From: Lepagella muris
GTDB taxonomy: Bacteria > Bacteroidota > Bacteroidia > Bacteroidales > Muribaculaceae
Direction: 5' to 3'
DNA: 64,000 nucleotides
Assembly: GCF_004793975.1 (NCBI RefSeq)
Contig: NZ_SRYB01000028.1
Coordinates: 1 to 64,000, forward strand
Every line of letters begins with the position of its first letter. Position 1 is the stretch's first letter. Both the position numbers and the translations under genes were made by a program. This document shows, piece by piece, positions 1 through 8,295 of this stretch. The notes under the pieces are model-generated. The model saw only the letters and a program-made list of their open reading frames with translations. It was not told the origin of the DNA and ran no database searches.

Positions 1-66
1 TTGTCTCCTTGTCTCTGTCTGTATGGCCCGGAACGAATCACCGTCCCGGTCATTGTCCTGTGGCAT
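1..66 (-). CDS. Possible 5-prime end of a leftward gene, cut by the window edge
   Basis: An ATG at 64-66 read leftward opens 22 codons without a stop to the window edge. The peptide begins MPQDNDRDGDSF and is hydrophilic; no family is recognisable from so few residues. It sits about 60 nt downstream of a well-formed Bacteroidales promoter on the same strand, which is the main reason to think a leftward transcript starts here. The start codon is uncertain because a second in-frame ATG-like context may exist further left, outside the window. Confidence 0.3.
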   Translation of the reverse strand, partial: MPQDNDRDGDSFRAIQTETRRQ

Positions 67-129
67 TGTTGTCAATGTTCTCCTGTCGCTCCCGGGAAGT
101 CGCCGTGGCTCCGTTCCCGATTGCGGATG

Positions 130-161
130 CAAAATTACAACCATTTCCGGCGTTTTGCAAA
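130..161 (-). promoter_or_regulatory. Bacteroidales-type promoter, leftward
   Basis: On the minus strand a TTTG box (158-161) is followed after 20 nt by TAATTTTG (130-137), matching the Bacteroidetes sigma-ABfr pattern TTTG-N19/20-TAnnTTTG. Transcription would start near 123 and run off the left edge of the window. Confidence 0.6.
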
Positions 162-312
162 TGTTTTTATGTTGTAGAGCATATTATTCTGAAATATTCC
201 ACTTAATAGATTGAGAATAAACCGAATCAACGGATGTTAAATTCTGTTTAGAATTGTTAATGATAGAACTTTATCCGGAATTCTGACGTTATAATAAAAC
301 CGTTTTGACAAC

Positions 313-349
313 AAAAAAGCCGTTAGGAGCTATCCCGACGGCTTTTTTT
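313..349. terminator. Bidirectional intrinsic terminator
   Basis: A GCCGT/ACGGC stem is flanked by six A on the left and seven T on the right, so it can act as a U-tract terminator on both strands. It lies 27 nt past the stop codon of the MBOAT gene and most likely ends the leftward SGNH-MBOAT operon. Confidence 0.7.
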
Positions 350-375
350 CGTGTATTTTTTATATATTATCTTAA

Positions 376-1887
376 TCAAAATTGGAAATATATGAACGGA
401 GCTACCTCTTCCGACATAAATTCAACAACAAGCTGAACCGTCAGAAGGAATATTATCAATTTAAGCACCCAATTCATCCTTATAAAGAGCGACTGCAACA
501 CATCCGCCCACTGTTGCGGCAGGAAATGGCATATTATTAGGATAATCATCATCACACACCATTCCGTTCTCGCCTCAAAGAACTGAGGAATCTGTGCCGG
601 ATTGAAATCTCGGAATATATTCTCTATTATAAGTACGGATGTTGCAAAATCAGACGCCCGGAAAAACACCCACAGCAACGACACATACACAAAGGTAATA
701 GACCATCCTATAAAAATAGTCAAAAAATTATCCGGAATGCGACTTAACACAGGACGACATGCCTTATGAATGGCAAGTCCCACACCATGCATTGCTCCCC
801 AGAATATAAATTTCCACGCAGCTCCGTGCCAAAGTCCACCGATAAGCATTGTCAGAAAATTATTCAGATACGTGCGGAACACTCCCCTTCTATTTCCGCC
901 CAGTGGTATGTAGACATAATCCCTCAACCATGATGATAACGATATATGCCACCGCCGCCAGAACTCCGTGAGATTCCGGCTCTGATAGGGGGAATCGAAA
1001 TTTATGCCGAGATGAAATCCCATCAAGAGGGCAAGACCTATCGCCATATCGGAATATCCGGAAAAGTCGCAATATATCTGCATCGTATATCCCAATACAC
1101 CCATCAATGCCTGCACACCGGTATACAACGAAGGCTCATCAAAAACCAGGTCATTATATTGGGCAATATAATCAGCGATGACTGCCTTCTTTATTATGCC
1201 AATGATTATGAGCCACAACCCTCCCCAGATGTCGGCATTGGATGCTCGTTCATTACGCTCAAGCTGCGGGAGGAAATAATCAGCCCTGACTATCGGGCCA
1301 GCCACAAGCGCGGGGAAAAATGAAAGGAAAAACAGATAGTCAAGCCAGTTCTCAGTCGGGGCGATACGTTCTTTATAGACATCAACCACGTAGCTTATCG
1401 ACTGGAAAGTATAGAAAGAGATGCCTACCGGCAAGATTATATCCAACGGTTGGAAATTACCCTCCACCATCTGATTCCAGTTCCAAAGGAAGAAATTAGC
1501 GTATTTGAAATATCCCAATATGGAGAGAGAGATTATAATGGAGAACCACATCATACACAGTCTGGCTCGCCTCACCTTCAGACGGTATATGATATGCGAC
1601 ACGAACCAGTCGACCATTGACGTGGCAATCAGCATCAGAAAGAAGAAGCCACTCGACTTATAATAGAAATATAATGAGAAGCAGACCACAAAGAGCACCA
1701 TCTGCCCCCGGCGGTTTTTAAGCATCGCATAAATCGGCAGGAAGATGATGAAGAGCATCCAGAACAATCCACTCGAGAATAGCATCGGGGCCGAGGGATC
1801 GTAAGCCAAAAGATGCCATATATTTTTAGCTGCCTCCTGAATGGGCGAGATATATTTGGGATCAAATAAATTACTTATATCCTCCAT
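376..1887 (-). CDS. MBOAT-family membrane O-acyltransferase (AlgI/DltB-like)
   Basis: A 503-residue polytopic membrane protein of the membrane-bound O-acyltransferase family, which moves acyl (often acetyl) groups across the membrane onto extracellular polysaccharides or other glycans. The family hallmarks are visible: an internal RRWHISLSSWLRDY block near residue 315 and the catalytic-histidine motif GGLWHGAAW near residue 350, both placed between hydrophobic helices, at the usual length for AlgI-type members (about 460-510). It is the second gene of a leftward two-gene operon, 8 nt after an SGNH-hydrolase-like protein. This pairing is typical: the MBOAT brings the acyl group across and the SGNH-type partner transfers it. 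The glycan substrate cannot be read from the sequence. Confidence 0.9.
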   Translation of the reverse strand: MEDISNLFDPKYISPIQEAAKNIWHLLAYDPSAPMLFSSGLFWMLFIIFLPIYAMLKNRRGQMVLFVVCFSLYFYYKSSGFFFLMLIATSMVDWFVSHIIYRLKVRRARLCMMWFSIIISLSILGYFKYANFFLWNWNQMVEGNFQPLDIILPVGISFYTFQSISYVVDVYKERIAPTENWLDYLFFLSFFPALVAGPIVRADYFLPQLERNERASNADIWGGLWLIIIGIIKKAVIADYIAQYNDLVFDEPSLYTGVQALMGVLGYTMQIYCDFSGYSDMAIGLALLMGFHLGINFDSPYQSRNLTEFWRRWHISLSSWLRDYVYIPLGGNRRGVFRTYLNNFLTMLIGGLWHGAAWKFIFWGAMHGVGLAIHKACRPVLSRIPDNFLTIFIGWSITFVYVSLLWVFFRASDFATSVLIIENIFRDFNPAQIPQFFEARTEWCVMMIILIICHFLPQQWADVLQSLFIRMNWVLKLIIFLLTVQLVVEFMSEEVAPFIYFQF

Positions 1888-1895
1888 AATTCTTA

Positions 1896-2693
1896 CTATC
1901 TGTTTAATGCCTTTAGGAACACTACCTTATTTTGCACTTTCTTTATGCTGTCGGAGGGAGTAACTGCCAATATGGGATGGGCGGATTTCGGCAACCACCG
2001 CATTATACTATCCATCCATTGTTCGGAAGAAGCTCGTGTCGGGTGGATATGATCTTGCTGGCGGACAAACTTCATACCCTGTGAGCGGAAGAAAGAACCC
2101 GGCGCACATGTAGCCTCAAGCATATCGTTGATCTTTGTCTCCTCGTTCCAGTTGGGAGGTCCAATCCATACATAGGGGATATCTCCAATCAATGATAGTA
2201 TTTTCTTCACGTAAGGCATTCTTTTTGTTGGATCCTTGAAATAGACCTCGTTGCTTCCCAACGATATGAATATATAGTCGGGATTATACTTATTGAGGAA
2301 ATATGCAAGAGTATCTGATTCCGCCCATATCTTAGTATTGCTTGAATCCCAGTTAACGGCATGAAGTTCATGACCGTTCTGCTTGGCATATTTTGCAAGG
2401 CGGCGGGCAAGATTATAGGTCATTGAGTCGCCAAACATAAATATTGACTTGGGCATACTGTCAGTTTCCACCACTTTAAATTCTTTGAGGGAATCCTTAA
2501 TACTGTCTTGCGTTACGGTACGGTATCCGTTAAGCTCAGTATCCGTAAACTTGCATGGATAAATCGTTTCTGCAAACGGTGCTTTCTTGACAGTCCATCC
2601 TCCTACCGATATGTCGTCGGAAAAACTTACAAAAATCATTATGGCCAAAGCGCATGTAAGCAGCAGCCATATACCTGTATAATTAGATTTCAT
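1896..2693 (-). CDS. SGNH-type hydrolase/O-acyltransferase partner of the MBOAT
   Basis: 265 residues with an N-terminal signal anchor (about residues 8-24), so the catalytic domain faces the periplasm. SGNH/GDSL blocks can be seen: FMFGDSMTYN (block I, nucleophile Ser), SLGSNEVYF (block III, GxND-like) and a late QDHIHPT segment with the Asp/His pair. The protein resembles the AlgJ/AlgX or DUF459-like group that works with MBOAT proteins in glycan acetylation. It is the first gene of the leftward operon and is followed after 8 nt by the MBOAT gene. A role in acylating a surface polysaccharide is inferred from the family and the pairing. Confidence 0.8.
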   Translation of the reverse strand: MKSNYTGIWLLLTCALAIMIFVSFSDDISVGGWTVKKAPFAETIYPCKFTDTELNGYRTVTQDSIKDSLKEFKVVETDSMPKSIFMFGDSMTYNLARRLAKYAKQNGHELHAVNWDSSNTKIWAESDTLAYFLNKYNPDYIFISLGSNEVYFKDPTKRMPYVKKILSLIGDIPYVWIGPPNWNEETKINDMLEATCAPGSFFRSQGMKFVRQQDHIHPTRASSEQWMDSIMRWLPKSAHPILAVTPSDSIKKVQNKVVFLKALNR

Positions 2694-3267
2694 GTTGCAA
2701 TGAAATAGATAACTCGTTGTTTACTCGTTGTTTCTGTTGTTGCGTTCAGATTTGAAGTTTCATCTCCTTTTTTTTCGAATCAATTCAATCACACGGCAAT
2801 ATTTACCTCATGAAAAATTCGGAATACAAAGTTACCTATTTATATATAAACACACAAACAATCTACACAAAAAAGATGATGATTCATTCCGAGAAAAAAA
2901 GATAGGGGCGCTTCCACTACGCCCCTATCACGATTCCACTATAAACTATATCTAACTAAACTTAAACCGCATTCAAACTTTCTCACGAAACCTTGAATAC
3001 TTAATCCATATTGCTTCATTGCTTTTTGTACTTATAAAACGCTACAGAATACCTTATGTTGGATACATTACATCTGTTTAAGTATATTCAACACCGATTA
3101 ACATTTAGCCTATATGAATAATATTTTTTCTTCCTTTTTACGTTACTTATTAGGACACTTGTTAAAATTATCGCCTCATACCTTTTACTTGTTGTTTTAG
3201 TAATTTTTCGCGGTATAAGGCAGTCAGAGTGTAATTTTATTTTTCTTCATATTTTATAATTCAGATT
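2694..3267. other. Divergent intergenic region (574 bp), no CDS
   Basis: An AT-rich spacer between the leftward SGNH-MBOAT operon and the rightward zinc-protease gene. It must hold both promoters, but neither is clear. No convincing coding region is present on either strand. The one well-defined element is a leftward-reading intrinsic terminator at 2901-2929, which has no coding gene upstream of it on that strand. Confidence 0.6.
2901..2929 (-). terminator. Orphan intrinsic terminator, leftward
   Basis: A perfect 10-bp stem (GATAGGGGCG at 2901-2910 with CGCCCCTATC at 2920-2929) and a 9-nt loop. Seven A precede it on the plus strand, giving a U7 tract when read leftward. No leftward CDS lies between it and 3267, so it either ends a small RNA or acts as an attenuator in the leader of the SGNH-MBOAT operon. 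Confidence 0.7.
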
Positions 3268-4137
3268 ATGAGACTTGACGGACGACGGTTCAGCAACAAT
3301 GTGGAAGACAGGAGAGGCTCTTCCCGAAGGACTAAAACAATCGCCGGATTCGGTGGAATCGGCGGACTTATCATTGCCGCCCTTATCGTATGGATTTCCG
3401 GTGGGAATCCTATCTCCGTGTTAAATCAGAATAGCACATTCGCCACTTCCGACGAGATCCGGTCGGATTATAAACCGACTGCCCAGGAGGAGGAATATGC
3501 CAACTTCGCCAAACAGATCTTGGCAGGCACGGAGGATGTGTGGACTCAGGAATTCAAGAAGATGGGACTTACGTACCGTCCTCCGAAGATGGTACTCTTC
3601 ACCGATGCCGTGCAATCAGCCTGCGGACAAGCCACATCTGCCGTCGGTCCGTTCTATTGCTCCGGTGATGAGACAATCTATATCGATCTTTCATTTTTCG
3701 AGCAGATGGAGCATCAGATGAAAGCCGGGGGAGATTTTGCATTTGCCTACGTCATAGCTCATGAAGTGGGGCATCACGTGCAGAATCTGCTCGGCACTCT
3801 TTCTGATGCACATAGTCAGATGGCTCGGATGTCGACCACAGATGCCAATAAAATGAGCGTGCGCACTGAGCTACAGGCTGATTTCTACGCCGGAATCTGG
3901 GCGTATCATGACAATGAGATGTTTGGTTCGCTCGAACCAGGTGATATTGAGGAGGGTCTTAACGCGGCATCCAAGATTGGAGACGACTATCTGCAAAAGC
4001 AGGCACAAGGATACGCCGTGCCGGAAACGTTTAATCACGGCACTTCCGCACAACGCGTGAAATGGTTAAAAAGGGGGGCTTCTTCCGGCAATATCTCATA
4101 CGGAGACACTTTCACCCCATCCTACTCCAATCTCTAA
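3268..4137 (+). CDS. ypfJ: YpfJ-type neutral zinc metallopeptidase
   Basis: 289 residues matching the putative neutral zinc metallopeptidase family (Pfam Zn_peptidase, YpfJ). The N-terminus MRLDGRRFSNNVEDRRG is the typical family opening, followed by a single transmembrane helix (about residues 27-45) and an extracytoplasmic domain. The zinc site HEVGHHVQN lies near residue 165, with a downstream ELQADFYAG segment supplying the third ligand. Length is normal for the family. Physiological substrates of this family are not established. It is a single gene; two inverted repeats follow its stop codon. Confidence 0.9.
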   Translation: MRLDGRRFSNNVEDRRGSSRRTKTIAGFGGIGGLIIAALIVWISGGNPISVLNQNSTFATSDEIRSDYKPTAQEEEYANFAKQILAGTEDVWTQEFKKMGLTYRPPKMVLFTDAVQSACGQATSAVGPFYCSGDETIYIDLSFFEQMEHQMKAGGDFAFAYVIAHEVGHHVQNLLGTLSDAHSQMARMSTTDANKMSVRTELQADFYAGIWAYHDNEMFGSLEPGDIEEGLNAASKIGDDYLQKQAQGYAVPETFNHGTSAQRVKWLKRGASSGNISYGDTFTPSYSNL

Positions 4138-4142
4138 TCTTT

Positions 4143-4194
4143 GAAGTTGTATAAACTTATTCCGAAAGGTTAAGAAATAAGTTTAGACAACTTC
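4143..4194 (+). terminator. Inverted repeat after ypfJ, probable terminator
   Basis: Arms 4143-4161 and 4176-4194 pair over 18 of 19 positions around a 14-nt loop, starting 6 nt after the ypfJ stop codon. It is followed by TTAAAAAA rather than a T-run, so termination is likely but not certain. Confidence 0.5.
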
Positions 4195-4198
4195 TTAA

Positions 4199-4283
4199 AA
4201 AAGGATAAGCCACCAACGTTTCAGTCACTCACTGCTACCGCAGATGATTGCACTCAAAAAAAACGTTGGTGGCTTATCCTTTT
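4199..4283. repeat. Perfect 23-bp inverted repeat (possible bidirectional terminator)
   Basis: Left arm 4199-4221 (AAAAGGATAAGCC...) is perfectly complementary to right arm 4261-4283, around a 39-nt loop. The outer ends are A4 and T4, so both strands could give a hairpin with a short U-tract. It lies between ypfJ (rightward) and the DUF4250 gene (leftward). Next to it (about 4318-4340) the heptamer GGTTTAT occurs three times in tandem. No gene is visible between 4138 and 4486. Confidence 0.7.
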
Positions 4284-4486
4284 ACAATCTATCCTTTTTA
4301 CAGTCTATTCTTTCAAATGGTTTATGGTTTATGGTTTATGATCATTAAATTTTGTATAATGAAAAGATTCGTGGATTTTCGTGAATCTTAAACCTTAAAC
4401 TATAAACTTTAAACCACTGAAGTGCAGCTTGCGAAACTTCAGTCAAATGACTTGACGGAGATAATGAATTCTCGAAAAGGAATCTA

Positions 4487-4666
4487 TCATCTGAACTGAC
4501 GGATATCACCATTATATTCAAAACCGGCTTTCTGCAATGTGCTGACCACCTCCTGCTCGTCATAGCCCAGCGAGGCACACAAATCCGATAACGATTCATA
4601 ATCACCGTCGCGGAGTTTCATATTGATAATACTGAAAAGAATGTTGGGGTCTTTTGGAAATTCCAT
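4487..4666 (-). CDS. DUF4250 family small protein
   Basis: 59 residues, opening MEFPKDPNILFS and containing KLRDGDYESLSDLC, the characteristic text of the DUF4250 family of short bacterial proteins of unknown function. The start is set at 4666 because homologues begin at this Met-Glu-Phe-Pro; a longer reading to 4729 adds 21 residues that do not look like the family. The ATG is preceded by an A-rich stretch, as is usual for Bacteroidales translation starts. Cytoplasmic, no membrane segment. It is a single leftward gene divergent from the C45 hydrolase. Confidence 0.75.
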   Translation of the reverse strand: MEFPKDPNILFSIINMKLRDGDYESLSDLCASLGYDEQEVVSTLQKAGFEYNGDIRQFR

Positions 4667-4805
4667 TTTTAATATCAAAGTTTTTATTAATTTTGTAAAA
4701 ATTTCAGTTGCCGAGCCATTTACTCCCATATTTTCCTGATATTAGAGGGGAAATGCCACGGACTTCTTCGGAAATTCAGTCTTCCAATTCTTAAAACGTA
4801 AAATA

Positions 4806-5948
4806 ATGAAAAAAACATACATTCTCCTTATCGTTTTATCTATGGCATCGATTATCGGAGCTGTCGATGCTGTCGCATGCACGTCTGCCATAATCGCAGC
4901 AAAAGCCAATCCCTACGGACGTCCGTTGCTTTGGAAAAACCGAGATACCAGCAAAGCCGACAATAAAGTGGAATACGTGGCTACAAATGCCGGTGAACAT
5001 TCTTACGTCGCCCTCTTCAATGCCGAAGACAAGAATCTTGAGGAGGCTTGGATGGGGATGAACGATGCCGGATTCGCAATCATGAATACCGCCTCCTATA
5101 ATATAAAGGATGACAACGTGCCGCAATCGAAGATGGACCGTGAGGGGTATCTGATGACAATAGCCCTGAGAAAGTGCCGCACGGTAGATGATTTTGCAAA
5201 TCTGCTCGACACTCTTCCCCGTCCGATGGGGGTGGAGGCTAATTTCGGTGTAATCGACGCATACGGCGACGGTGCCTATTTCGAGACGAATAATCATTCC
5301 TTTAACCGTATCAACCTTTCTGATTCAGAAGATGGAGTGATCGTCCGCACCAACTACAGCCATACGGGACGCCCCAACGAAGGGTTCGGATTCGTCAGAG
5401 AGGCTACCGCCTGTCATCTTCTTGCTCCCTATCGGGAGAAGGGGGGGATAACTCCCGAAATACTCACGGAGACTGTTAGCCGCTCCTTTTGGCACGACCT
5501 AATGCAGAAGGATTTCTCCGAGGGGGAAGGAAGATGGATTGTGGATCAGGATTTCATCCCACGCTACACAACCACTGCCACTGTTGTGATCGAGGGATGC
5601 CGACCGATAGAAAAATCTGAGATCATCTCCCCGAAGGAGGTTGCCGAACAATATATCATGTGGACAGGTCTCGGCTATGCCCCTTGCTCTGAGATTGTAG
5701 CGGTCAGGTGCATGCCTGACGGAGTGGCTCCCGGATTGCGCGGACTCTCCAAAAACGGTCATTCTGAAATCGGAGATAAGGCACAGGCACGCAAGGCAAA
5801 GGTATTCTCAATAAAAAAGGGGAACGGCAATAAATATATAGACATGTCAAAACTATTCAACAAGGAGGGCACCGGATATGTGCAGACCCTTGTACCGAAA
5901 AATCTCGAGACATATCGGAAAGTTCGGGAGATACGTGATGCAAAGTAA
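4806..5948 (+). CDS. Secreted C45/penicillin-acylase-like Ntn amidohydrolase
   Basis: 380 residues. An N-terminal signal peptide ends at ...VDAVA and is followed directly by Cys25 (ACTSAI), so cleavage would expose cysteine as the N-terminal nucleophile, as expected for Ntn hydrolases. Downstream text (GRPLLWKNRDTS, about residues 40-51) carries the Arg/Asp seen in peptidase family C45 (acyl-CoA:6-APA acyltransferase type) and in the related choloylglycine-hydrolase group. Such enzymes cut linear amide bonds such as N-acyl amino acids, penicillins or bile-acid conjugates. The true substrate cannot be read here, and a bile salt hydrolase call is not justified from sequence alone. It is predicted periplasmic, and heads a loose rightward run (59 nt to the next gene). 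Confidence 0.8.
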   Translation: MKKTYILLIVLSMASIIGAVDAVACTSAIIAAKANPYGRPLLWKNRDTSKADNKVEYVATNAGEHSYVALFNAEDKNLEEAWMGMNDAGFAIMNTASYNIKDDNVPQSKMDREGYLMTIALRKCRTVDDFANLLDTLPRPMGVEANFGVIDAYGDGAYFETNNHSFNRINLSDSEDGVIVRTNYSHTGRPNEGFGFVREATACHLLAPYREKGGITPEILTETVSRSFWHDLMQKDFSEGEGRWIVDQDFIPRYTTTATVVIEGCRPIEKSEIISPKEVAEQYIMWTGLGYAPCSEIVAVRCMPDGVAPGLRGLSKNGHSEIGDKAQARKAKVFSIKKGNGNKYIDMSKLFNKEGTGYVQTLVPKNLETYRKVREIRDAK

Positions 5949-6007
5949 AACGCGCCACTCTCTTGGAGCAGCACCATCATTGACATAACTAAGAACCACC
6001 CTTTGAG

Positions 6008-6544
6008 ATGATCAAGACAAAAGTATTCCGCATGAACAGATCCTCTTTCATAAAAGAGATGACGTGGCTCTACGGTATGCCGTGGATTGCAGCGGCAACC
6101 GCTTTTGTATTGATTTCCGTAATATTCTCTTTTATTTATGATTTAAGGTGGACTGTCGTCACTCTGATGATAATATTTATTATCATGCCGATGATCATCG
6201 CCTTCTTCTACATATATCATGGTCTGAAACCGTTGTCGGTGGTAAACGCAATCCCGCATACTCTCTCTTTCTCTCCTGACGAGGTATACGTCTCTCTGTT
6301 ATCGCCGCCGGAAACCATTCCTGATAATGAGCATGCCGATGATAATGCCAAATCCGAACCTGAATTGATAGAGACCGCTTCCCGACATATCCCCTACTCC
6401 CGTTTGGGCAAATATAAGACGGGAACCAATTCCGTAATATTTCCTATAGAGGGGGACGATGGGGGATTCCTCTGGATTCCGCTGTCTGCCTTTGAAAAGG
6501 ATGGCGATATGGCTGACGCGATAAAGATAATCACCGATAAATAA
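6008..6544 (+). CDS. Two-helix membrane protein of unknown function
   Basis: 178 residues. Two adjacent hydrophobic helices occupy about residues 18-65, followed by a soluble acidic domain of about 110 residues with the proline-rich stretch LLSPPETIPD. The layout (paired helices, then a beta-rich cytoplasmic domain ending in a FPIEGDDGGFLWIPLSAF-like segment) resembles YcxB-type proteins, but the identity is too weak to name it. It lies 59 nt after the C45 hydrolase and 62 nt before the thioesterase on the same strand; these three may be one transcription unit. Confidence 0.65.
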   Translation: MIKTKVFRMNRSSFIKEMTWLYGMPWIAAATAFVLISVIFSFIYDLRWTVVTLMIIFIIMPMIIAFFYIYHGLKPLSVVNAIPHTLSFSPDEVYVSLLSPPETIPDNEHADDNAKSEPELIETASRHIPYSRLGKYKTGTNSVIFPIEGDDGGFLWIPLSAFEKDGDMADAIKIITDK

Positions 6545-6606
6545 TTTGAAACATCACATGAACCCAAGATAAAATATCGGATTCATGACAACGACTAAAA
6601 AATTAT

Positions 6607-7029
6607 ATGAGACTTCTAAAATCAAACAATAAGAAATACTGCTTCATAATGGATATGGAGGTAAGAGACTATGAGCTGGATTGCGAACAGATAGTCAACA
6701 ATGCCAACTATCTTCATTACATGGAGCATACGCGACATAAATTTTGCGCCGATGCCGGCATGTCGTTTATCGAGATGCATAATAAAGGGATTGACGCCGT
6801 GGTGAGAAAAATCGAGGTGGAATATATCACGTCATTACGTGGCGGCGACAGTTTCCTGAGTTGCCTGCGACTTGAAAGAAAAGGTCCGCGCTTCATTTTC
6901 CATCAAGATATCATAAAGACAAACGGTGAGACCGTAGCGCAAGGGATCGTGACTGTGGTCGTGCTGAAGGATGGCAAGCTGTCACGTGGTGACGATCTTG
7001 CAAAAGTGTTTGCAAAATATATCCGGTAA
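6607..7029 (+). CDS. Acyl-CoA thioesterase, hotdog fold (YbgC/FadM type)
   Basis: 140 residues of the 4-hydroxybenzoyl-CoA thioesterase superfamily. The diagnostic active-site region is VRDYELDCEQIVNNANYLHY, with the catalytic Asp and the VNNANY helix start. Enzymes of this type hydrolyse acyl-CoA or acyl-ACP thioesters in the cytoplasm. The start may be the internal ATG at 6649, because homologues usually begin a few residues before VRDYELD; the first 14 residues here (Lys/Asn-rich) look like extra sequence. The gene lies 28 nt upstream of dprA on the same strand. Confidence 0.85.
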   Translation: MRLLKSNNKKYCFIMDMEVRDYELDCEQIVNNANYLHYMEHTRHKFCADAGMSFIEMHNKGIDAVVRKIEVEYITSLRGGDSFLSCLRLERKGPRFIFHQDIIKTNGETVAQGIVTVVVLKDGKLSRGDDLAKVFAKYIR

Positions 7030-7057
7030 ACCTACGTCAATTCCCTAATTCCCATAT

Positions 7058-8176
7058 ATGCCTGATCTTGACCTTATAAGGAAACTCGCGTTCTCATTCC
7101 TAAAAAAAGCGGATGCTGAATTATTGCGCACGCTTATCGACAAAGGTATCTCCGCCGAACAATTCTTCACTATGGAGACTGCGGAACTGGCGCACGCACT
7201 GCGTCTCTCTCAAGGAAACCGCTTTGAGAAGATGGAGCGCGACGAGGCGATATTCAGGGCATTGAAGGAGCTGGAAGCTATCGAACGCCACCACATCACC
7301 CCACTCTCCCTTCTCGACAATGATTACCCGGTAAGACTCGCCCAGATTCCTGACGCACCTGTGGTGCTATATAAACTCGGGGATGCCGATCTTGATTCAA
7401 GGCATATCGTGAATCTCGTCGGCACCCGGCGGTCAACACCCTACGGGCTTGATTTCTGCAAACGTCTCATAAGCGATCTTGCGCCATATTTCCCCGACCT
7501 TGTAGTGGTCAGCGGTCTGGCTTTCGGCATTGATGCAGCTGCGCATCAGGCTGCCCTCGATGCCAACGTAAAGACTGTGGCTGTCGTGGCGCATGGTCTC
7601 AACATGATATATCCGGCTCCTCACCGAAGTCTCGCAAAGACCATAATACAATCCGGGGGTGCAATCGTCTCGGAATATCATTTCGGCGACCAACCTTACC
7701 GACAACGTTTCCTTGAGAGAAACAGGCTTATCGCCGGACTCTCCGACGTCACCATTGTCGTTGAGAGCGACGTGAAAGGGGGCGCGATGTCTACCGCCAA
7801 CACAGCATTCTCCTATTCAAGAGACGTAATGGCCCTTCCAGGTAGGATATCCGACCAGTATAGCTCCGGATGCAATATGCTTATACGAAAGCAGAAAGCT
7901 CATCTTATAACCTCTGCCGCCGACCTCATAGAACTTACAGGATGGCAGCCTCTTGACCTCAACATCGACACTCGGCAACGGAATCTCTTCCCTGAACTTG
8001 ACGGAGATGCAAAACTCGTGTATGAGACAATACGCTACAGTTCCGAACCGATGCAGGCTGACCGCATACACCAACTGACACTCATCCCCATGCCAAGATT
8101 GATGGCTACTCTCGGTGAAATGGAATTTGACGGCATATTGCTACGTCATCCCGGCAACCGGTTCTCCGCATCTTAA
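7058..8176 (+). CDS. dprA: DNA-processing protein DprA (Smf)
   Basis: 372 residues, the normal DprA length. DprA binds incoming single-stranded DNA and loads RecA during natural transformation. The Rossmann-like core is clear: LVGTRRSTPYG, VVSGLAFGIDAAAHQAAL and the nucleotide-binding region through VVESDVKGGAMSTA, about residues 125-255. An N-terminal helix-hairpin-helix/SAM-like region (residues 1-80) and a C-terminal winged-helix domain (about 305-370) complete the architecture. It follows the thioesterase by 28 nt. In Bacteroidales the gene is widespread, and its presence alone does not prove competence. Confidence 0.95.
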   Translation: MPDLDLIRKLAFSFLKKADAELLRTLIDKGISAEQFFTMETAELAHALRLSQGNRFEKMERDEAIFRALKELEAIERHHITPLSLLDNDYPVRLAQIPDAPVVLYKLGDADLDSRHIVNLVGTRRSTPYGLDFCKRLISDLAPYFPDLVVVSGLAFGIDAAAHQAALDANVKTVAVVAHGLNMIYPAPHRSLAKTIIQSGGAIVSEYHFGDQPYRQRFLERNRLIAGLSDVTIVVESDVKGGAMSTANTAFSYSRDVMALPGRISDQYSSGCNMLIRKQKAHLITSAADLIELTGWQPLDLNIDTRQRNLFPELDGDAKLVYETIRYSSEPMQADRIHQLTLIPMPRLMATLGEMEFDGILLRHPGNRFSAS

Positions 8177-8295
8177 ACATGTAATAAATCAGCGGGTTAA
8201 AACCCGGAGAAAAAAAAGAATCGGAGAAGAGATTCCAGCACCTCTCCCCCGATCGAATATTCAAATCTATTATCAACTTCTTCAATTTCTCACAA

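Noticed and set aside
4345..4605. Leftward 86-codon frame next to DUF4250.
   Set aside because: Overlaps the DUF4250 gene in another frame and lacks any family match.
4806..5948. Bile salt hydrolase call for the C45-type enzyme.
   Set aside because: The Ntn Cys and fold fit, but the sequence is closer to the C45/penicillin-acylase side and substrate residues cannot be judged by eye.
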